Of a stretch of 64,000 bases of DNA, positions 35,077 through 48,060 are shown one piece after another. Below the pieces are notes generated by a model. That model searched no databases, was not told the origin of the DNA, and saw nothing but the letters and a program-made list of their open reading frames with translations. How positions within the stretch are numbered: position 1 is the first letter of the stretch; each line of letters starts with the position of its first letter. Source of the stretch: Vicia villosa (Eukaryota > Streptophyta > Magnoliopsida > Fabales > Fabaceae); contig NC_081180.1 in assembly GCF_029867415.1 (NCBI RefSeq), forward strand, positions 141,918,731-141,982,730, in the 5' to 3' direction. A program made the position numbers and the translations under genes.

Positions 35077-35349
35077 TTATCTATGCATCCAACTCGATCG
35101 AACCTTTATTTTCCTACAAGGAAATGATTTCCACATGGCCTTGACATCTTCGTCGGTCTTCAACTCAATCAAGTTGTATTTCACTCTTCCATTATTATCA
35201 ATCTGATCTTCACGAAACTCAATCCTCTTCGCCCTTCTGTTATCAGTATCAGACAATAATTCATTCAACTTGTCTGTCAAATTGACGAGAGATGCGGCGC
35301 CATCCGGGAGCTTGAATTCAATAGGAGGGTTGTTTTCGTTGAAATACAC
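35077..35349 (-). CDS. MuDR N-terminal-like short ORF
   Basis: 90 codons, minus strand, convergent with the PMD remnant. NPPIEFKLPDGAASLVNLTD, then RRAKRIEFRED and KYNLIELKTDEDVKAMW resemble the small N-terminal domain seen in plant MuDR transposases and in PMD-associated proteins (pattern memory only). It ends soon after FPCRKIKVRSSW, so the remaining transposase is absent. A Mutator-like end (TTTTGGGAGTAGGTAGGTAA) lies at 35704. Possibly a captured or leftover exon. Confidence 0.45.
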   Translation of the reverse strand: MYFNENNPPIEFKLPDGAASLVNLTDKLNELLSDTDNRRAKRIEFREDQIDNNGRVKYNLIELKTDEDVKAMWKSFPCRKIKVRSSWMHR

Positions 35350-35739
35350 TTCCGCCTTAATCAGAAATTAAGGAAGAGGCATTTTTTTAGATGTATTTTT
35401 CTATAACATATGCCCCTATTTATACAAATGACGATTCATTCTAGACCACACAAATTTGTCGGTGCAATCAGAACCCTCCAAATATGTCAGTAAAATCCAT
35501 ATCGTTGAAAATTTTTGAATGAGTACACTATCGAAATGGTAAATTTGAAATTGCCGATAAAAATTTAACCATTCAAATGCACTACCGAAAATTTAGTATG
35601 TACCAGAAATTTTATTTCCTTTATCGAAAATTTCGTTCGAAAAAATTATTCTTTTTTCCTAAAGACATTTCTAAAATAATGAAAAATGGGGGTGTAAGAT
35701 AAAATTTTGGGAGTAGGTAGGTAAAATTCTCTTCATACA

Positions 35740-37000
35740 AGAATTTGACACCCACATGTGTCAGAAGCCTAGTCCTTAACACCTAATTCTAAAGGTATAT
35801 ATACTTCATAGCTTCAAAGAAATCTAGTGGAAAAATCAATCCAATCAATTTGGACAGGGATTCTAAACTTCAAAGCATCTTCACGAGCATGATAAATGCT
35901 ATCTGTCACTAGTTTGAGTTCATTTCAAAAGAACATTGTTTAATATAAAAATAAAATAAAAAATAAGAAAGAACATTGGTTAATTAAACCTCCTTTTACC
36001 TATATGGGATGCCAAAGGCATGATGATGCCTTCGCTTCATGTAACACAACTCACAAGGGCAAAAGACATAATCAAGAGATTTAGAGTCCAACTTGATACA
36101 CCATATTTTCAAAAAGAAATATGGTGGATCAAAATGCAGGTCATGCTCACAATATTTCCACTTTAGCTGCAAAGGTATTCAATACACATCTTACATTCTC
36201 ACCTAATCTTTTCTACACAAACATTATTAGATTACATTTGTCGTAACTTACACATGAAGCACGGACACCCCGAACACGATCCCGACACAGGCACACATTT
36301 TTTCAAAGGTCTGCACTTTATAGTGCAAAATCTTGTTTAAAACAACATGGTACAGTTCTAGGATTATTTCATATGTAACTTTTGTGTAGCAGAAAACATC
36401 TAATGCTTCACTACAGGAAATATACTTATCTTAGTCCCACGTATGGATATGGATATCACTGCATAGTGCGTTCGGTTTTTATCATCCGGACCTCGCGAAA
36501 AGGATGATTTAGGAAATTCAAAGAGTTTGAGAGAAATACTAAGGGTGTAATAAACAATTCCTTTAAATAAAACCGCGCATGATTTCGAAAACACACTTTA
36601 CAAAAGGCCCTAGTGCATAAAACTAGTCACATATAGTATACATTCTTCAATAAAAATGACAGTTCACCAGTCCTTAATGCAATTCACAGTGCACTTTACA
36701 TCAAAGGACCAACAAGTCCTTTTCAAAAGACAATTCCAATATCAAATCAACAATCTCTTTGAAATTACATCTTACCAATTGCAACAACTTTTGGTAGACT
36801 AGTTTCTTTGGTAAGGAAAAATAAAATACATTTTTCTCTGTCTCTTTACTATCTCCTGCTATCACAACAATTCCAGTTGAAATGAAGGAATCAATTTGAA
36901 TGAGTATAAACCTAATCTATTTCCTTTCCTATTGACACTTTCAAAGAAATTTATGAACAATATAAACGTGTTTTCGATGAGAAAATTTTGGTGGAGTCAA
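35740..37000. other. 3' flank of the CASP-like gene, no other gene
   Basis: AT-rich with several short tracts such as CACGGACACCCCGAACACG at 36258. Part of it near 36700-37013 is probably the 3'UTR of the CASP-like gene. No convincing polyadenylation site could be fixed. Confidence 0.4.
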
Positions 37001-37013
37001 CATGTTGTCTCTG

Positions 37014-39557
37014 CTACCCTGCGGCTAATAGCCAAAGCATTATTAAGGACGATATTGAAATCGGTATCCAGCTTAAGAAGGCGCATGCAACTGAAATCTG
37101 ATATTTTCGACATTCCTTTCCAAAATGGCAGTGTCCTAGATCGTTAAAGTACAAAACTGTGATGCCTGCTGAGGAACACGCCGCAGCTAGAGATAGTGTG
37201 GCTGTTACCTGTCGACAGTGGTCAAGAAAATTATTCAAAATTCGCTAAGCAATAGCACAGCTATAGCCGCAATTTGTCAACACTAATGTATGTAATAAAT
37301 TAGTCGTAGTCAAGGTTTTTGCTGAGACTAACCCAATCTCCGACCAGATAGAGGCTAACTAGTACTGGGTTATGGAGGACTTTCTTTCTCGCCACGGCGT
37401 ATGCGTCCAATAAAGCGAGCACAAAACTCCATATGGTTTGTAAACCCATTGCAGCTATCAGGTAACTGCAATGCAAATGGAACAGTCAGCATTAATCATT
37501 AAATTTATGGATCACAATATTGATGGTAAAACTGTTGATCGTGTACATATCTTCATCACTATATGAGGAAAACAGTAGCATATACATGACACAAAATAAA
37601 ATTGATAGTATGCGATTAACTAACACTCCACCAGTGTTTCGCCAGAGGATATTTGTCCAACATAGCAGGAGGATCATAAATGATGAAAGCTAAAAAAATC
37701 ATGAATGGGACAAGGATATGACATGTAGTGCAATATATACTTTTTAGAATTAGAATTTGTTTTAGGCCTAAATCAACTCCAAAATCTAGCTCAAGTGGTG
37801 AGGATAAAGTCATATCTTTGGTCAATATGAGATCTCAACAACCTCCTCACCACTATGGTCAAGATCGAGTGTTGGATTGTAAGATCGTTTTCGTCGCCGA
37901 TGTGGTCAAGATCGATCTTTTTGAAGCAAGATCGTAAAAAGAAATGTGTTGGGTCTTTTTTGGGGCTTGTAATATGATTTTCATGTTTTTATGTATGTGA
38001 GTGTATATATATTATATGTATCAAATTACCCTTTTTCCTTCGGTAGGATCTTACATTCCATGCTAACAATCCGAGTTTTTACGATCTTTCACAAGCCGAC
38101 CGATCCTACTTAAGATCTCGTGCTTGACTACATTGCTCCTCACCTCAGCAAGACATGACATCGGAAGTGTAGAGTGTATACAAATGTGAGTGGCCTAATA
38201 ATATATCTAGAAGAAGCTTTGATATCATTTTAGAATTTTGACTAGAACTAACACAAACCCAAAAGCTAGCCCAAGTAACGAAAGTTGTCCTAGCTTTATA
38301 AAAACTAATCTATTGAATAGTAATGTCTATAGAAGATGTGGGATTTCAACGTATACCTTCAGTGGCAATAATAAGCAAGTCAGCGAGAGATTTAGGTAGC
38401 TTGGGAGTAGGCTGAATAAGAAGATTATGGAACAGTAACAGATTACGAGGGTGACGATGATGAGTAAAAAGTGCAGTGCAGAGAGAAAGTGGCGATGATT
38501 GGGAAGAAGTTGTTACTTGGTGGGGAATTGGAAATTGAGGAACATATGCCAAATTACTCAAGTAAAATGCTATGTTTTGCCCCATTGAGTTTGAAAATGC
38601 ACAGGAAATAAGACCTTTCTGAGGCTTGAAAGAGTCAAAGTTTGGTTCAAGATCCATAGTAATTTGTAATTACTTTACTCGTTGTAGTGATTAGGAAGCA
38701 CCTGAAATACACAAACAGATACAAACAGCAGCATCGAGCGCAAAAGAAGACCGAAATTGAACATTAGTAAGAACAAAAGACCATTATTATAAGGGAAGTA
38801 GCTTGTGACTACTTAAACAGGATTAAGAAGAATCGATGAGCAGGCTGCAACTGACAGTGGCAAAATTTGACACCCGAATGGTGGCACGTGGCTAACGCAC
38901 ATGAACATAATCATAAAGATGGCTGCAAGAGCGTGACGGAATTCCAGCAATAGCACTCTTAGACACAGCAAGATCGGTGTGTCCTCAGGATCCTCTACTT
39001 CCAATGCTACTTGAATACAATGCAATAACTAGTACCAGTAGCATGTGAGCTCCTACAATGTTGAGTGGTCCTTAAGGGCGGGATGAACTATGAAGAGTAT
39101 TAGATAAGTAGTTTGTTGATAATCTCTTCTCCTTATCCTTCATCAGTTACTGAAGTTAGTGTTATTTCTGTTATAGTTTGCTAAGTTTGTTAAGGGATAT
39201 CAAGAGTTAATCTATTCATCCTATAAACAATCCCCAACAACTATGAATATCCTTCGATTACACAACTAGAACCGATTTCCCAAATCAAACAAATCCGACA
39301 AATAAATTTGATTCAGTCATGTCAATACTATGATTCCCTATATTGTATTGTAATATTAAAAAATTATACCCAAAGAGATAAATGCATAAAAATAAGGAAA
39401 AAGTATTAAGCAAAATGTTGAATTACCAAAAGGCTGTAATATTAAAGAAACTTGGTGTGGTAGCCATGGAAGCAATAGACCCAGCAGCAAAAACAAACTG
39501 TGACATCCTCAGAGCCAAACCAAACAAAGTACCAGGTGTCCCAGGAAAATCCTTCAT
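37014..39557 (-). CDS. CASP-like protein, CASPL5 type, three exons
   Basis: Four-span membrane protein of the CASP-like (DUF588, MARVEL-related) family; the founding CASPs build the Casparian strip, while roles of CASPL5 proteins are poorly known. Exons: 39427-39557, 37333-37465, 37014-37208, all with GT-AG ends and compatible phases (2, then 0), giving 152 residues and a stop. Exon 1 begins [18 protein letters not shown] and has [16 protein letters not shown]; exon 2 has [20 protein letters not shown] and [16 protein letters not shown]; exon 3 has [31 protein letters not shown] and ends FWLLAAG-like (MLWLLAAG). The upstream in-frame Met at 39611 is unlikely, because family members start at MKDFPG. 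Length is typical and no break is seen. Intron 1 is 1.96 kb and holds repeats. Confidence 0.93.
37745..38345. repeat. Decayed direct repeats flanking ~400 bp in CASPL5 intron 1
   Basis: CCAAAATCTAGCTCAAGTGG (37780) and CCAAAAGCTAGCCCAAGT (38259), each with similar flanks ending ATCTCAAC / ATTTCAAC, in the same direction. This might be an old small LTR (TRIM-like) element; no TSD identified. Confidence 0.3.
38346..38657 (-). CDS. Unrecognised ORF in CASPL5 intron 1
   Basis: 103 codons, [13 protein letters not shown]..., with [25 protein letters not shown] and [16 protein letters not shown] do not recognise it. A splice donor (GAAG|GTATAC) near 38354 and an acceptor-like TATTTCAG at about 38700 would let it be an exon, so it could be part of a gene fragment or a non-coding repeat. 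38813-39025 is also open on this strand without recognisable motifs. Confidence 0.2.
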   Translation of the reverse strand: MDLEPNFDSFKPQKGLISCAFSNSMGQNIAFYLSNLAYVPQFPIPHQVTTSSQSSPLSLCTALFTHHRHPRNLLLFHNLLIQPTPKLPKSLADLLIIATEGIR

Positions 39558-39618
39558 CTTTTTCTCCAAAAGAATCAAACTTTCAGATTCTCCACAACTA
39601 ATAACAAACACCCATCTC

Positions 39619-39920
39619 TAGATTTAAGCCAAAAAAGCAAAACAAGAACCCAAACGCAAGACCTTGAAAAACCACTTCCCAATCTAAAACAGGAAAACAA
39701 GACAAATTTGAAATGATAAGAGAAAATTGGAATCTGGGGTGAACATAAAAACAAAAATAATCAACCAAAGAGAATCAAAAGGTAAAGTGTCAAAGGATGA
39801 TAGAGTCAAAACTGTGACCAAACAAAACAGAAACACAAAAATCTTACCTTGGTTGGTTGTTGCTTAGAATTGCACGATTCTTGTATTGTTCTTGACAAAA
39901 TCAAACTCACTCACCAACAT
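39619..39920 (-). other. 5'UTR intron and leader of the CASP-like gene
   Basis: A good donor (CCAAG|GTAAGAT at 39848/39847) and a pyrimidine-rich acceptor near 39619 bracket a likely intron in the 5'UTR. The leader exon would run from about 39920 to 39848. No strong TATA box is visible upstream. Confidence 0.5.
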
Positions 39921-39959
39921 GGGTCCACTACAATGGCGTAGAGATTCCTATTCCATGAA

Positions 39960-40429
39960 TAAAACTGTGCCAGCATTTTTTTTTTTTACAATTTACGTCA
40001 ATTCATTTTTGGAAAATACTAAGAAATGTCTTGTATTTTAAGAAATTTCTTAAATGTATTAATAATTTATTGTATTGTTAATTCTTTTTAAAAAATTAGA
40101 AATGTTATTTTCAATGCAAGAACTTCATTTCCTGCAATTGGGGTATATGATATATATGCATCTTGTTGACTTTTGATTTTTCTTTAAATTGTATAATTTT
40201 GGGGTTAACCTGAGTTTTTTAAAAGACTTTCTAGAATATATGTTAATGTTGAGTTATATAGAAAAAATTAATGAATCATGATTTTGTTTTTTAAACTACT
40301 TCTATTCTTTATTCATAAAACCCCAATCTTATATTTTTTCTTGATAAAAATTATTACTTATAAGTCTAAACAACCAATCTTATATGTTAAAAATTGCTTA
40401 TACTCTCCCAAAAAAAAAATTATAAGGTA
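39960..40429. other. AT-rich DNA
   Basis: Upstream of the CASP-like gene; T-runs and A-runs, nothing recognised. Confidence 0.4.
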
Positions 40430-41680
40430 TTAGGGGTACTCTAACCCTTAAACTCAGAATAAGAGAAATTACTAATCAACTGAAATTTAAGCTAAATAAT
40501 ACATCAAATCTTTGCAAAATTCGTAAAAATTACACTTGGTATTAGAAATCTCTCCAATAAAAGACCATTTTCACGCCTTCATTTTGATATTCTAAATGAG
40601 ATCAGAAACATTACATGTTCCACTCAACTATCGAAAATAATATAATTCCTCAAATTCCAAATTCCCCACATTGCCGCCATCCAAATTAAACACTCTTTAT
40701 TATCCTTCACTCTCTTCTTCCCACAACCTATGTGCCATTCGAGAAAGTTTCTCTAAATAACCACCACTGATTCCAAATACAGCCCAGACCAACTCTCAAT
40801 CTCTTTCTAAACTAACTTAGATATAGAACAGTTAAGGAATAGATGTTCCAACGAGATGTCTTTACATAGCGAGTCTTCCCCTGTAAAATCCTCCATCTCC
40901 ATTTAAAAAGTAAGGCAACATTGAAGTCTTCAATTCTCTTTAAACTTAAACCATACTTCTTCAATGGTAAACAAACCTGCTCCCACCCTACCTAATGAAT
41001 CCTCCTCTTATTGAGTGTATCGCCCAAAAGAAAATTGTTCTGGATATTTTAAATATCTTTGCAAATCTTCACTAGAGCTGTATAGAAAGATAGATGAAAA
41101 ATATATATACTAGATAAAATTGATTTTAGCAAAGTGATTCTACCTCCAAAATTGATAAATCTCCCTTTACAATTATCTAGTCGAGCCTTCAACTTGAATA
41201 ACAATGGTTTCCACGACCAAATCCTCCTAGGATTGGATCCGATAGGAATCCCAAGAAAGGCAAACGCTTTATCTTCGATCCTGCACGACTGAAAATTTGC
41301 AGCAACAATAGCAAGAAAGTGGACACTAAGGTTAATACCGATTAATATACTTTTAAAGAAATTGACACCAAGACCCGAAACAACTTTGAACCCCCTTAAC
41401 ACCACTTTAAGAGCCCATATCTGTTTCCAATTTTCATCCCTAATTATCAAAGTGTCATCCACAAATTGTAAAATATCCACCTCACACATCTCCTTCATCG
41501 AAAAGCATAAAAACTCCCTTATAGCATACACTTTTCTCACTAAACATGTAAGACCTTCAAGAGCTAACACAAACAGAAAAGAGGATAACGTGTCACCCTA
41601 CCTAAGGACCCTACCTGCCGCAAACTCTTTGGTAGGCCTCGCATTAACCAACACTGACATCTAACTCAAAAAGACCGTTA
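40430..41680 (-). pseudogene. LINE ORF2 reverse transcriptase fragment
   Basis: Minus strand. 41570-41049 is open for 173 codons: LQFVDDTLIIRDENW carries the F-V-D-D catalytic box, followed by GLGVNFFKS, AFLGIPIGSNPRR and FGGRITLLKSILSSI. Just upstream, ARPTKEFAAG and a stop precede the GD-LSSFLFVLALEGL segment. The C-terminal part (40440-41040) is decayed. The early RT and endonuclease are missing, so it is 5'-truncated. Confidence 0.85.
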
Positions 41681-41699
41681 CGCTCATCCATTTCAACCA

Positions 41700-41989
41700 T
41701 AACTAACCAAGTCTTATTTTTCTTTCCTTTTTTGTCAAGAGACATCTATTTTGGGACTTTGAGACATTTTGGAACTGTCTTTGATGGCCCTTGAAGTCTA
41801 GGATTTCCATGTTTTTATAATTTTGGCTATTTAATTAGTTTTAGGAAAGAGAACAAGGACAGAGTTTTATCGTAGAATTATTTTAAAGCTTTTGGAATAC
41901 CCTTGTAAAAGTCTCCCTTGGAGCAAGTGATTCTCTTCATCTATTGCAGTTTGATTCAGGTTATCACCATTGTTACTCTATTCCTTACA

Positions 41990-42028
<39 letters not shown>

Positions 42029-42880
42029 ATCATGTTCATACAAATTGCAATGTCGATTCTATTTCTCACCATGAATGAGTAGTTTTATAAGGATGAAGGG
42101 TCATGAGACCTAACTCTAAATTATCCATATATTTGATTTATCACTTATGAGAATTTGAACTGCGTTTATTTTGCAAGCCTGAGTTTTTAATGATACACAC
42201 TTGTTACGAAAGTAAAAGGGTTCTTAAGTATCGATAATGATTCGAAAGAACTTGTATTGATACTCGGCAACAGGTTTATAAACAAACAAATTCGATGATA
42301 CGAAAGTACTCTAATACAATTGAGAAATGTCCCATATTTCTAATTGTGTAAAATTAATGACCATCGGTAAATAACAATGTGCGAGAGAAAGCCGGCGAGC
42401 GTCTTGTTTATCGAAAGTATGATAACGCGTTGGCGAAAGCAAGTGTTGTCTACATTTATCTATTTTCTATAAATCACGCAAGAATTCTCATAAAAAAATA
42501 AGTCAATTATGAGGAAATGTTAGAGTAAGGAATCATGACCCTAAGTCCTGTTTGTTTTTGAATTAATTCCAAGTTTAACTCATTTAAGCAATTTTTAAAA
42601 GTGCTTTTCAAATTAAGTTGTTTTGACTTAAGTGGTTTTTCACTTAAGTTTTCCTATTCCTAATTGATTCTATTGCTCTAAATTTATATAGATAAGATAG
42701 AAGTCGGTACTTAACCATTGGTCTTTTAGGTTCGATATTTTACTACTCTAAAAATTGTCCTACGCTTGCGGCGTGTCAAGTTTTTGTTATTCCCAAATGG
42801 AGCAGAATAAGAATTAGCTTTGCTATTCACCAGCTCGGCAAAAGATATTTTTCCCACCTTGCCTGCTCTCCCCGAACTCT
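41700..42880. other. No recognised gene; contains a TTA microsatellite
   Basis: AT-rich with no frame or element end that I can support. An (ATT)n run occupies 41991-42028. Confidence 0.45.
41991..42028. repeat. (TTA)n microsatellite
   Basis: About 12-13 perfect TTA units. Confidence 0.95.
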
Positions 42881-42883
42881 TAT

Positions 42884-43330
42884 CTAGTGTCGCTCCAAAA
42901 GATCTTTATGGAAATCCCTAGGTTTTTCCCCTCCCCCTCCTACATTACTCGAAACAAAATCATTCATATTGAAACGTGACAAGTTTGCATGTATCTTCTT
43001 CCCATCGATGATCACATTATCCAACTTAACTGCAAAAATCCTCTCATCTTCAACCTCTTTAAATCTCGCAAATTGAAAATGTTTCTCAGTTCCTTTTCGG
43101 CAAAATAACAACCTCCACAATGTCCCCAATGCAACTGAAAAGATCAAAGATCTCCAATGCATTGATCATGTCCAGAATTTTTGAAAAGAAGAACGACAAT
43201 AACTTATGCGCCTCCTCCTAAATCTTGCTTCCAGCTAGAAGCATGTCCCATTTGGGGACCAAGTTTCTAAGTTATTTTCTTCTAACCTCTACAATCCATT
43301 GTTGCATTGTAGATGAATCACCTATAACGA
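42884..43330 (-). pseudogene. LINE ORF1 RRM-like fragment
   Basis: Minus strand, about 92 open codons plus a frame-shifted upstream part. HFQFARFKEVEDERIFAVKL, then DNVIIDGKKIHANLSRF, is the second half of the RNA-recognition motif seen in ORF1 of plant LINEs. The upstream part (ALEIFDLFSCIGDIVEVVI) gives the first half in another frame. Same strand as the LINE ORF2 piece at 40430-41680; whether they are one element is open. Confidence 0.65.
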
Positions 43331-43703
43331 CATTCCATTGCTCACCGTGTGTATTTTCTTATGGTAAGTAAGATAGTTTTTTCTAACCACAACTTATTTT
43401 TGGCAAAAAGACGTGTGATTAACATATCAATGGAAATCTTATGAATATGAATCCTTACATGTAGTTTCTCTTCTTCTTTTTTTACATCAAAGTTTAACGC
43501 AAGAATCGTGTATATCCAATTCATCTTACATATTTAGTCGATGTAGTATGTTATAGTAAAATTGCATCTTACTTATATTTGTATAAACATGTATTTAATA
43601 CATTAATCATACTAATTTTTTGAAAATATATTATTTAATTTATATAATATCATCGAATATATTATTTAGTAAGTTTCATCACTTAGAAGCCACAAGAAAA
43701 ATG
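43331..43703. other. Short spacer, nothing recognised
   Basis: AT-rich DNA between the LINE fragment and the second gypsy LTR. A 60-codon minus-strand frame shows no motif. Confidence 0.3.
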
Positions 43704-43708
43704 GCATA

Positions 43709-46103
43709 TGTAACACCTCAATTCTACCCACGAAATTTAAATAAAACCAGAGTATAAAAATTCACAAACGAAACAATTGAGGTATCACATATTCATTCTC
43801 AAAAACAAATCACCTCGTCGCATTAAGCGGATACATAGCATTCACAAAAATACAGAAGAACCGACAACATCAAATAGTAGTCTTTAACATGAATCAACTT
43901 CCATGGAAGTGCAACAGAAACTCAACAATTAGTTCAAAGATTCATAGCATCATAATTCAACAATTAACACAATTAAAGTGACAATCTCCAAAAGACAACT
44001 CAAGTATTTTCCAAAACATAATAAATCAAAAAACAAGTAAATTAACGTGTTCGTCCCCCTGAGTGCTACGTATCAGAGCAACAACGACTCAAGACTAACT
44101 CGACTAACCTTCTCTCAATGCGGATCACCTACACGTTACCAATATAAAGACAACGGCGAAACAAAGAAAGGGTGAGATATCAATTCATATAATTGAGTGC
44201 ATGATAAATTATATATCATAAATTAGACATATTCGGTTAATCGCATTCACAAGTATTAATATCCTCATATTATTCACAAGGTCATTAATTCACAATTCTC
44301 ATACTTCCGTCATATAACAAGTCACAAACATACAATCACCATATAGTCACAAACGTCACACTATGAGTCGCATAAAATGTATGGGACATGACTCATATAT
44401 ATGCATGTGGTACGAATCGGAGCTTCAGCCCCCGTCACTAATTGCCCAATTCAGAGGCACAAGGCATAAGCCTTCGTCACTAATTTGCCAATCCAGGTCG
44501 TCACAATATATATGCAAATGTATGCGACTCAATGAACCGAACATCACACAACATCATCATCATCATTTACTTCACAAAATATTCGTCACAAGGCACACGC
44601 CCATATCATAATTATTACCGATTATTAAAGGTAATAATACTTCACACATAATACAACAACTTCTTATAACAACGGAACAATTCCGACAATTCATCAAATC
44701 AACGGTCGATACCATTAGCAAAAGAATCACAAAGATATTCACAACAATCACAATTACGGTCAAATTCACAAGATACCGTAATTTACCGATAAACCGAATA
44801 GTTAATCTAAGTCTAATTTTATTTCAATCAAATAGGCTTATTAAAAAAATTAATTCAACTATTAATTTAATCGACCGATTAATATCACAATTTCGACAAA
44901 ATAACACCACCACGATAATATACTAATTAAACTTAACTACCACGTCAATTTTCATCAAATTTCGGACAACTAATTATACCGCTTAATTCGACTTTTTCGA
45001 TCAAACGAGACTGTTTTATATTTTATTAGTCCTGCTACTGTTCCTAACCAAGTGGTTCCATTCCTAACATGCACTGCTATTGTTCCTTCTATTTAATTAC
45101 CATTAAGTTATGTAATTATTTACTAGAATTACTCTAATCCGCATTCTTTAACACATGCCCAGGTTGAAGAATGATTATTCAATGTAATGCTACATACATT
45201 CTATATATCTCATTTAGGTATCAGTAGCACATTAAAAAGAAACAATGGATCATGAACACTAATAATAACAAACGCATGGAAATGAAATAGGCTGGGTTGC
45301 AAGACACTTATTTCTTGTTTTGTACCGTATCAATAGCATATACATTTCAGGCTCACATTTAATAACACAACCATAGCAATTTTGAATCATAAAAACCAGT
45401 ACCAAAACAACAACAACAAAATTTCAGAGGCAAAATTAAATGGATTTTCAATTTCCAGAAACAAGTTAACACAACAATTGCAATAACCTAAATCCCTAAA
45501 CCCCAACATACAATTGTTCATAAGCCCCATTATAGGAAAAGAACCCCACCCTTACCTTGTTTGGATTGAAGAAAACTCTACAAATCCTAGCACTTAGGTT
45601 GGAATCTCTCTAAGCTTGCTTCTCATCTTCAAGACCTAGCCTCCACTCTTCCAAAATGGTTTTTATTTTCTGGTTTCTCTACACTTCCTTAAACCCCATT
45701 CTACACTAAAAACCTATTTTTGTTATAAAATTGGGCTTGATAAATAACACCACATTTCTATTCTTCATTTAATCAAAATAGGCCCAATTTAATTTCTACA
45801 CTAAAGGTAAAAATAATACTTACACTTATATTTCATTGAAATAAAAAAAATCCGATCATTTAATATACCGACTTATTACTCAATACCTTATATTTTTGGT
45901 CTAATCTTAATTACTCGGAAAATTCTCAAAACGCTAAATATTAGCTCATTAATATTTCTAATACTAAAAATATTAAAATTTTGATTAAACATTGATCCGC
46001 TATCCCGAACTAATACCGACTAAATCGCCCCAAAACGCGAAAAATTTCAATAAACATCACAAATGTCTAAAATAAGCGAATAATTATTTTTCCAAACGTT
46101 ACA
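43709..46103 (-). repeat. 3' LTR of second Ty3/gypsy element
   Basis: 2395 bp, starting TGTAACACCTC and ending AACGTTACA, next to a polypurine tract (minus strand CTAGTGGGGGAGAGT at 46104-46118). Its 5' partner is not in the window, because an Ogre-like insertion interrupts the element further right. The left flank that would form the duplication is GCATA (43704-43708). Confidence 0.82.
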
Positions 46104-46737
46104 ACTCTCCCCCACTAGAATATTTTCGTCCTCGAAAATAGAAAATTTACCTGATTCGAATAACTCAGGATAGGAATCTCGCATCTTGCTCTCCAATTCC
46201 CAGGTCAAGCTTTCACCAGCAGCTCCTAACCATACAACTTTCACCAATGCAATCTCTTTGCCTCTTAGAACCTTCATCTTGCAATCCACAGTTCGCACAG
46301 GCATCGTCTCTACTGTGAGATTATCACACACTTGCACATTGTCCATCTAAATCACATGAGACGGATCTGAAACATACTTCCGGAGTTGTGACACATGAAA
46401 CACATCATGCAAATTAGCAAGATTTAGCGGTAACGCCACACGGTAAGCAACCTTCCCAATCTGATCTAATATCTGATACGGACCAATAAAGCGAGGAGTG
46501 AGCTTCCTAGACTTCAGAGCTCGCCCAACACCAGTCACAGGTGTGACTCTCAAAAACACATGATCACCAACTTGGAACTCCAAATCATTCCTTCTCTTGT
46601 CATGGTAACTTTTCTGCCTACTCTGAGAAGCTTTCATCTTATCCCAAATAAGCTTCACTTTCTCCGTAGTCTCCTTAAAAATCTCGGGTCCAAGTACCAC
46701 ACTTTCACCCAACTCATGCAAACATAACAGAGTCCTA
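46047..46737 (-). CDS. Second gypsy integrase C-terminus and chromodomain tail
   Basis: Minus strand, two blocks in one frame split by TAG 46347-46349. 46721-46350: GESVVLGPEIF, SYHDKRRNDLEFQVGDHVFL, KSRKLTPRFIGPYQIL, HDVFHVSQLRKYVSD. 46346 onward: MKVLRGKEIALVKVVWLG and LTWELESKMRDSYPELF, a Tekay-type tail like that at 12953. The final codons run into the LTR. The frame is cut on the right by the copia insertion at 46738 and resumes at 55438. Confidence 0.88.
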
Positions 46738-47945
46738 TGAAGGATAGAAAAACACTTAGAAAGGGGGGGTTTGAATAAGTGTAGCTTTAAAAACTTGACA
46801 GATAAAAATAAATTGCACAGATATTTTTATCCTGGTTCGTTGTTAACTAAACTACTCCAGTCCACCCCCGCAGAGATGATTTACCTCAACTGAGGATTTA
46901 ATCCACTAATCGCACGGATTACAATGGTTCTCCACTTAGTCAGCAACTAAGTCTTTCAGAGTCTACTGATCACACACTGATCACTCCAGGAACACTGCTT
47001 AGATACCCTCTAAGACTTTTCTAGAGTCTACTGATCCACACGATCACTCTAGTTACAATCTGCTTAGTTCACTCCTAAGACTTCCTAGAGTATTCTGATC
47101 CACACGATCACTCTAGTTCCTTACAACTTAATGTAATCAATTCTAAGAGTATTACAAATGCTTCTTAAAAGCGTTAATCACAAACTGTGATATTTCTCTT
47201 AACGTTTAAGCTTAATCTCACTAAAATATTACAACAGCAATGTAGTGAGCTTTGATGAAGATGAAGATTCTGATCTTTGAATTTGAACAGCGTTTCAGCA
47301 AGTTAATATGCGTTTTTTATGTTCAGGATCGTTAACCTTGCTTCTCATCAGAACTTCATATTTATAGGCGTTGGAGAAGATGACCGTTGAATGCATTTAA
47401 TGCTTTGCGTGTTCCGTACAGCATCGCATTTAATGTTATACGCTTTTGTCAACTACCTCGAGCCTTGTTCACGCTGTGTCTACTGACGTAGCCTTTAGTA
47501 GCTTTTAACGTTCCTTTTGTCAGTCAGCGTAGCCTGCCACTTGTACTTCCTTCTGATCTGATGTTTGTGAATACAACGTTTGAATATCATCAGAGTCAAA
47601 CAGCTTGGTGCATAGCATCTTCTGATCTTCTGACCTTGAAGTGCTTCTGAGCGTGATACCATCAGAACTTCAGTGCTTCTGTTCTCTTGTTCTTCTGATG
47701 CTTCCATAGACCCATGTTCTGATTCTGCTTCGACCATCTTCTGATGTCTTGCCAGACCATGTTCTGATGTTGCATGCTGAACCCTTTGAGACAAAGCTTC
47801 TGAGCGCTGAATTATGCGTACTCTTTATATATTTCTTGAAAGGGAAATTGCATTGGATTAGAGTACCATATTATCTTAAGCAAAATTCATATTATTGTTA
47901 TCATCAAAACTAAGATAATTGATCAGAACAAATCTTGTTCTAACA
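46738..47945 (-). repeat. Copia 3' LTR
   Basis: 1208 bp, TG...CA ends. A TATA box (TATAAATATG on the minus strand) is at 47357-47366. The 99-codon frame present in both LTRs is not a gene. Confidence 0.95.
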
Positions 47946-47959
47946 ATCTCCCCCTTTTT
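47946..47959 (-). promoter_or_regulatory. Copia main polypurine tract
   Basis: AAAAAGGGGGAGAT on the minus strand, directly before the 3' LTR. Confidence 0.9.
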
Positions 47960-48060
47960 GATGATGACAAAAACATATATAAATGATATGAATTTGCGAT
48001 CAGAAAGAACAGACGGCAAAAGACAAATTACACAGCTATAGCATAAGCATATGAATATGT

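Noticed and set aside
47495..47794. 99-codon ORF, identical copy at 54982-55281
   Set aside because: Same reason: the two copia LTRs. The composition follows the repeated CTTCTGA motif.
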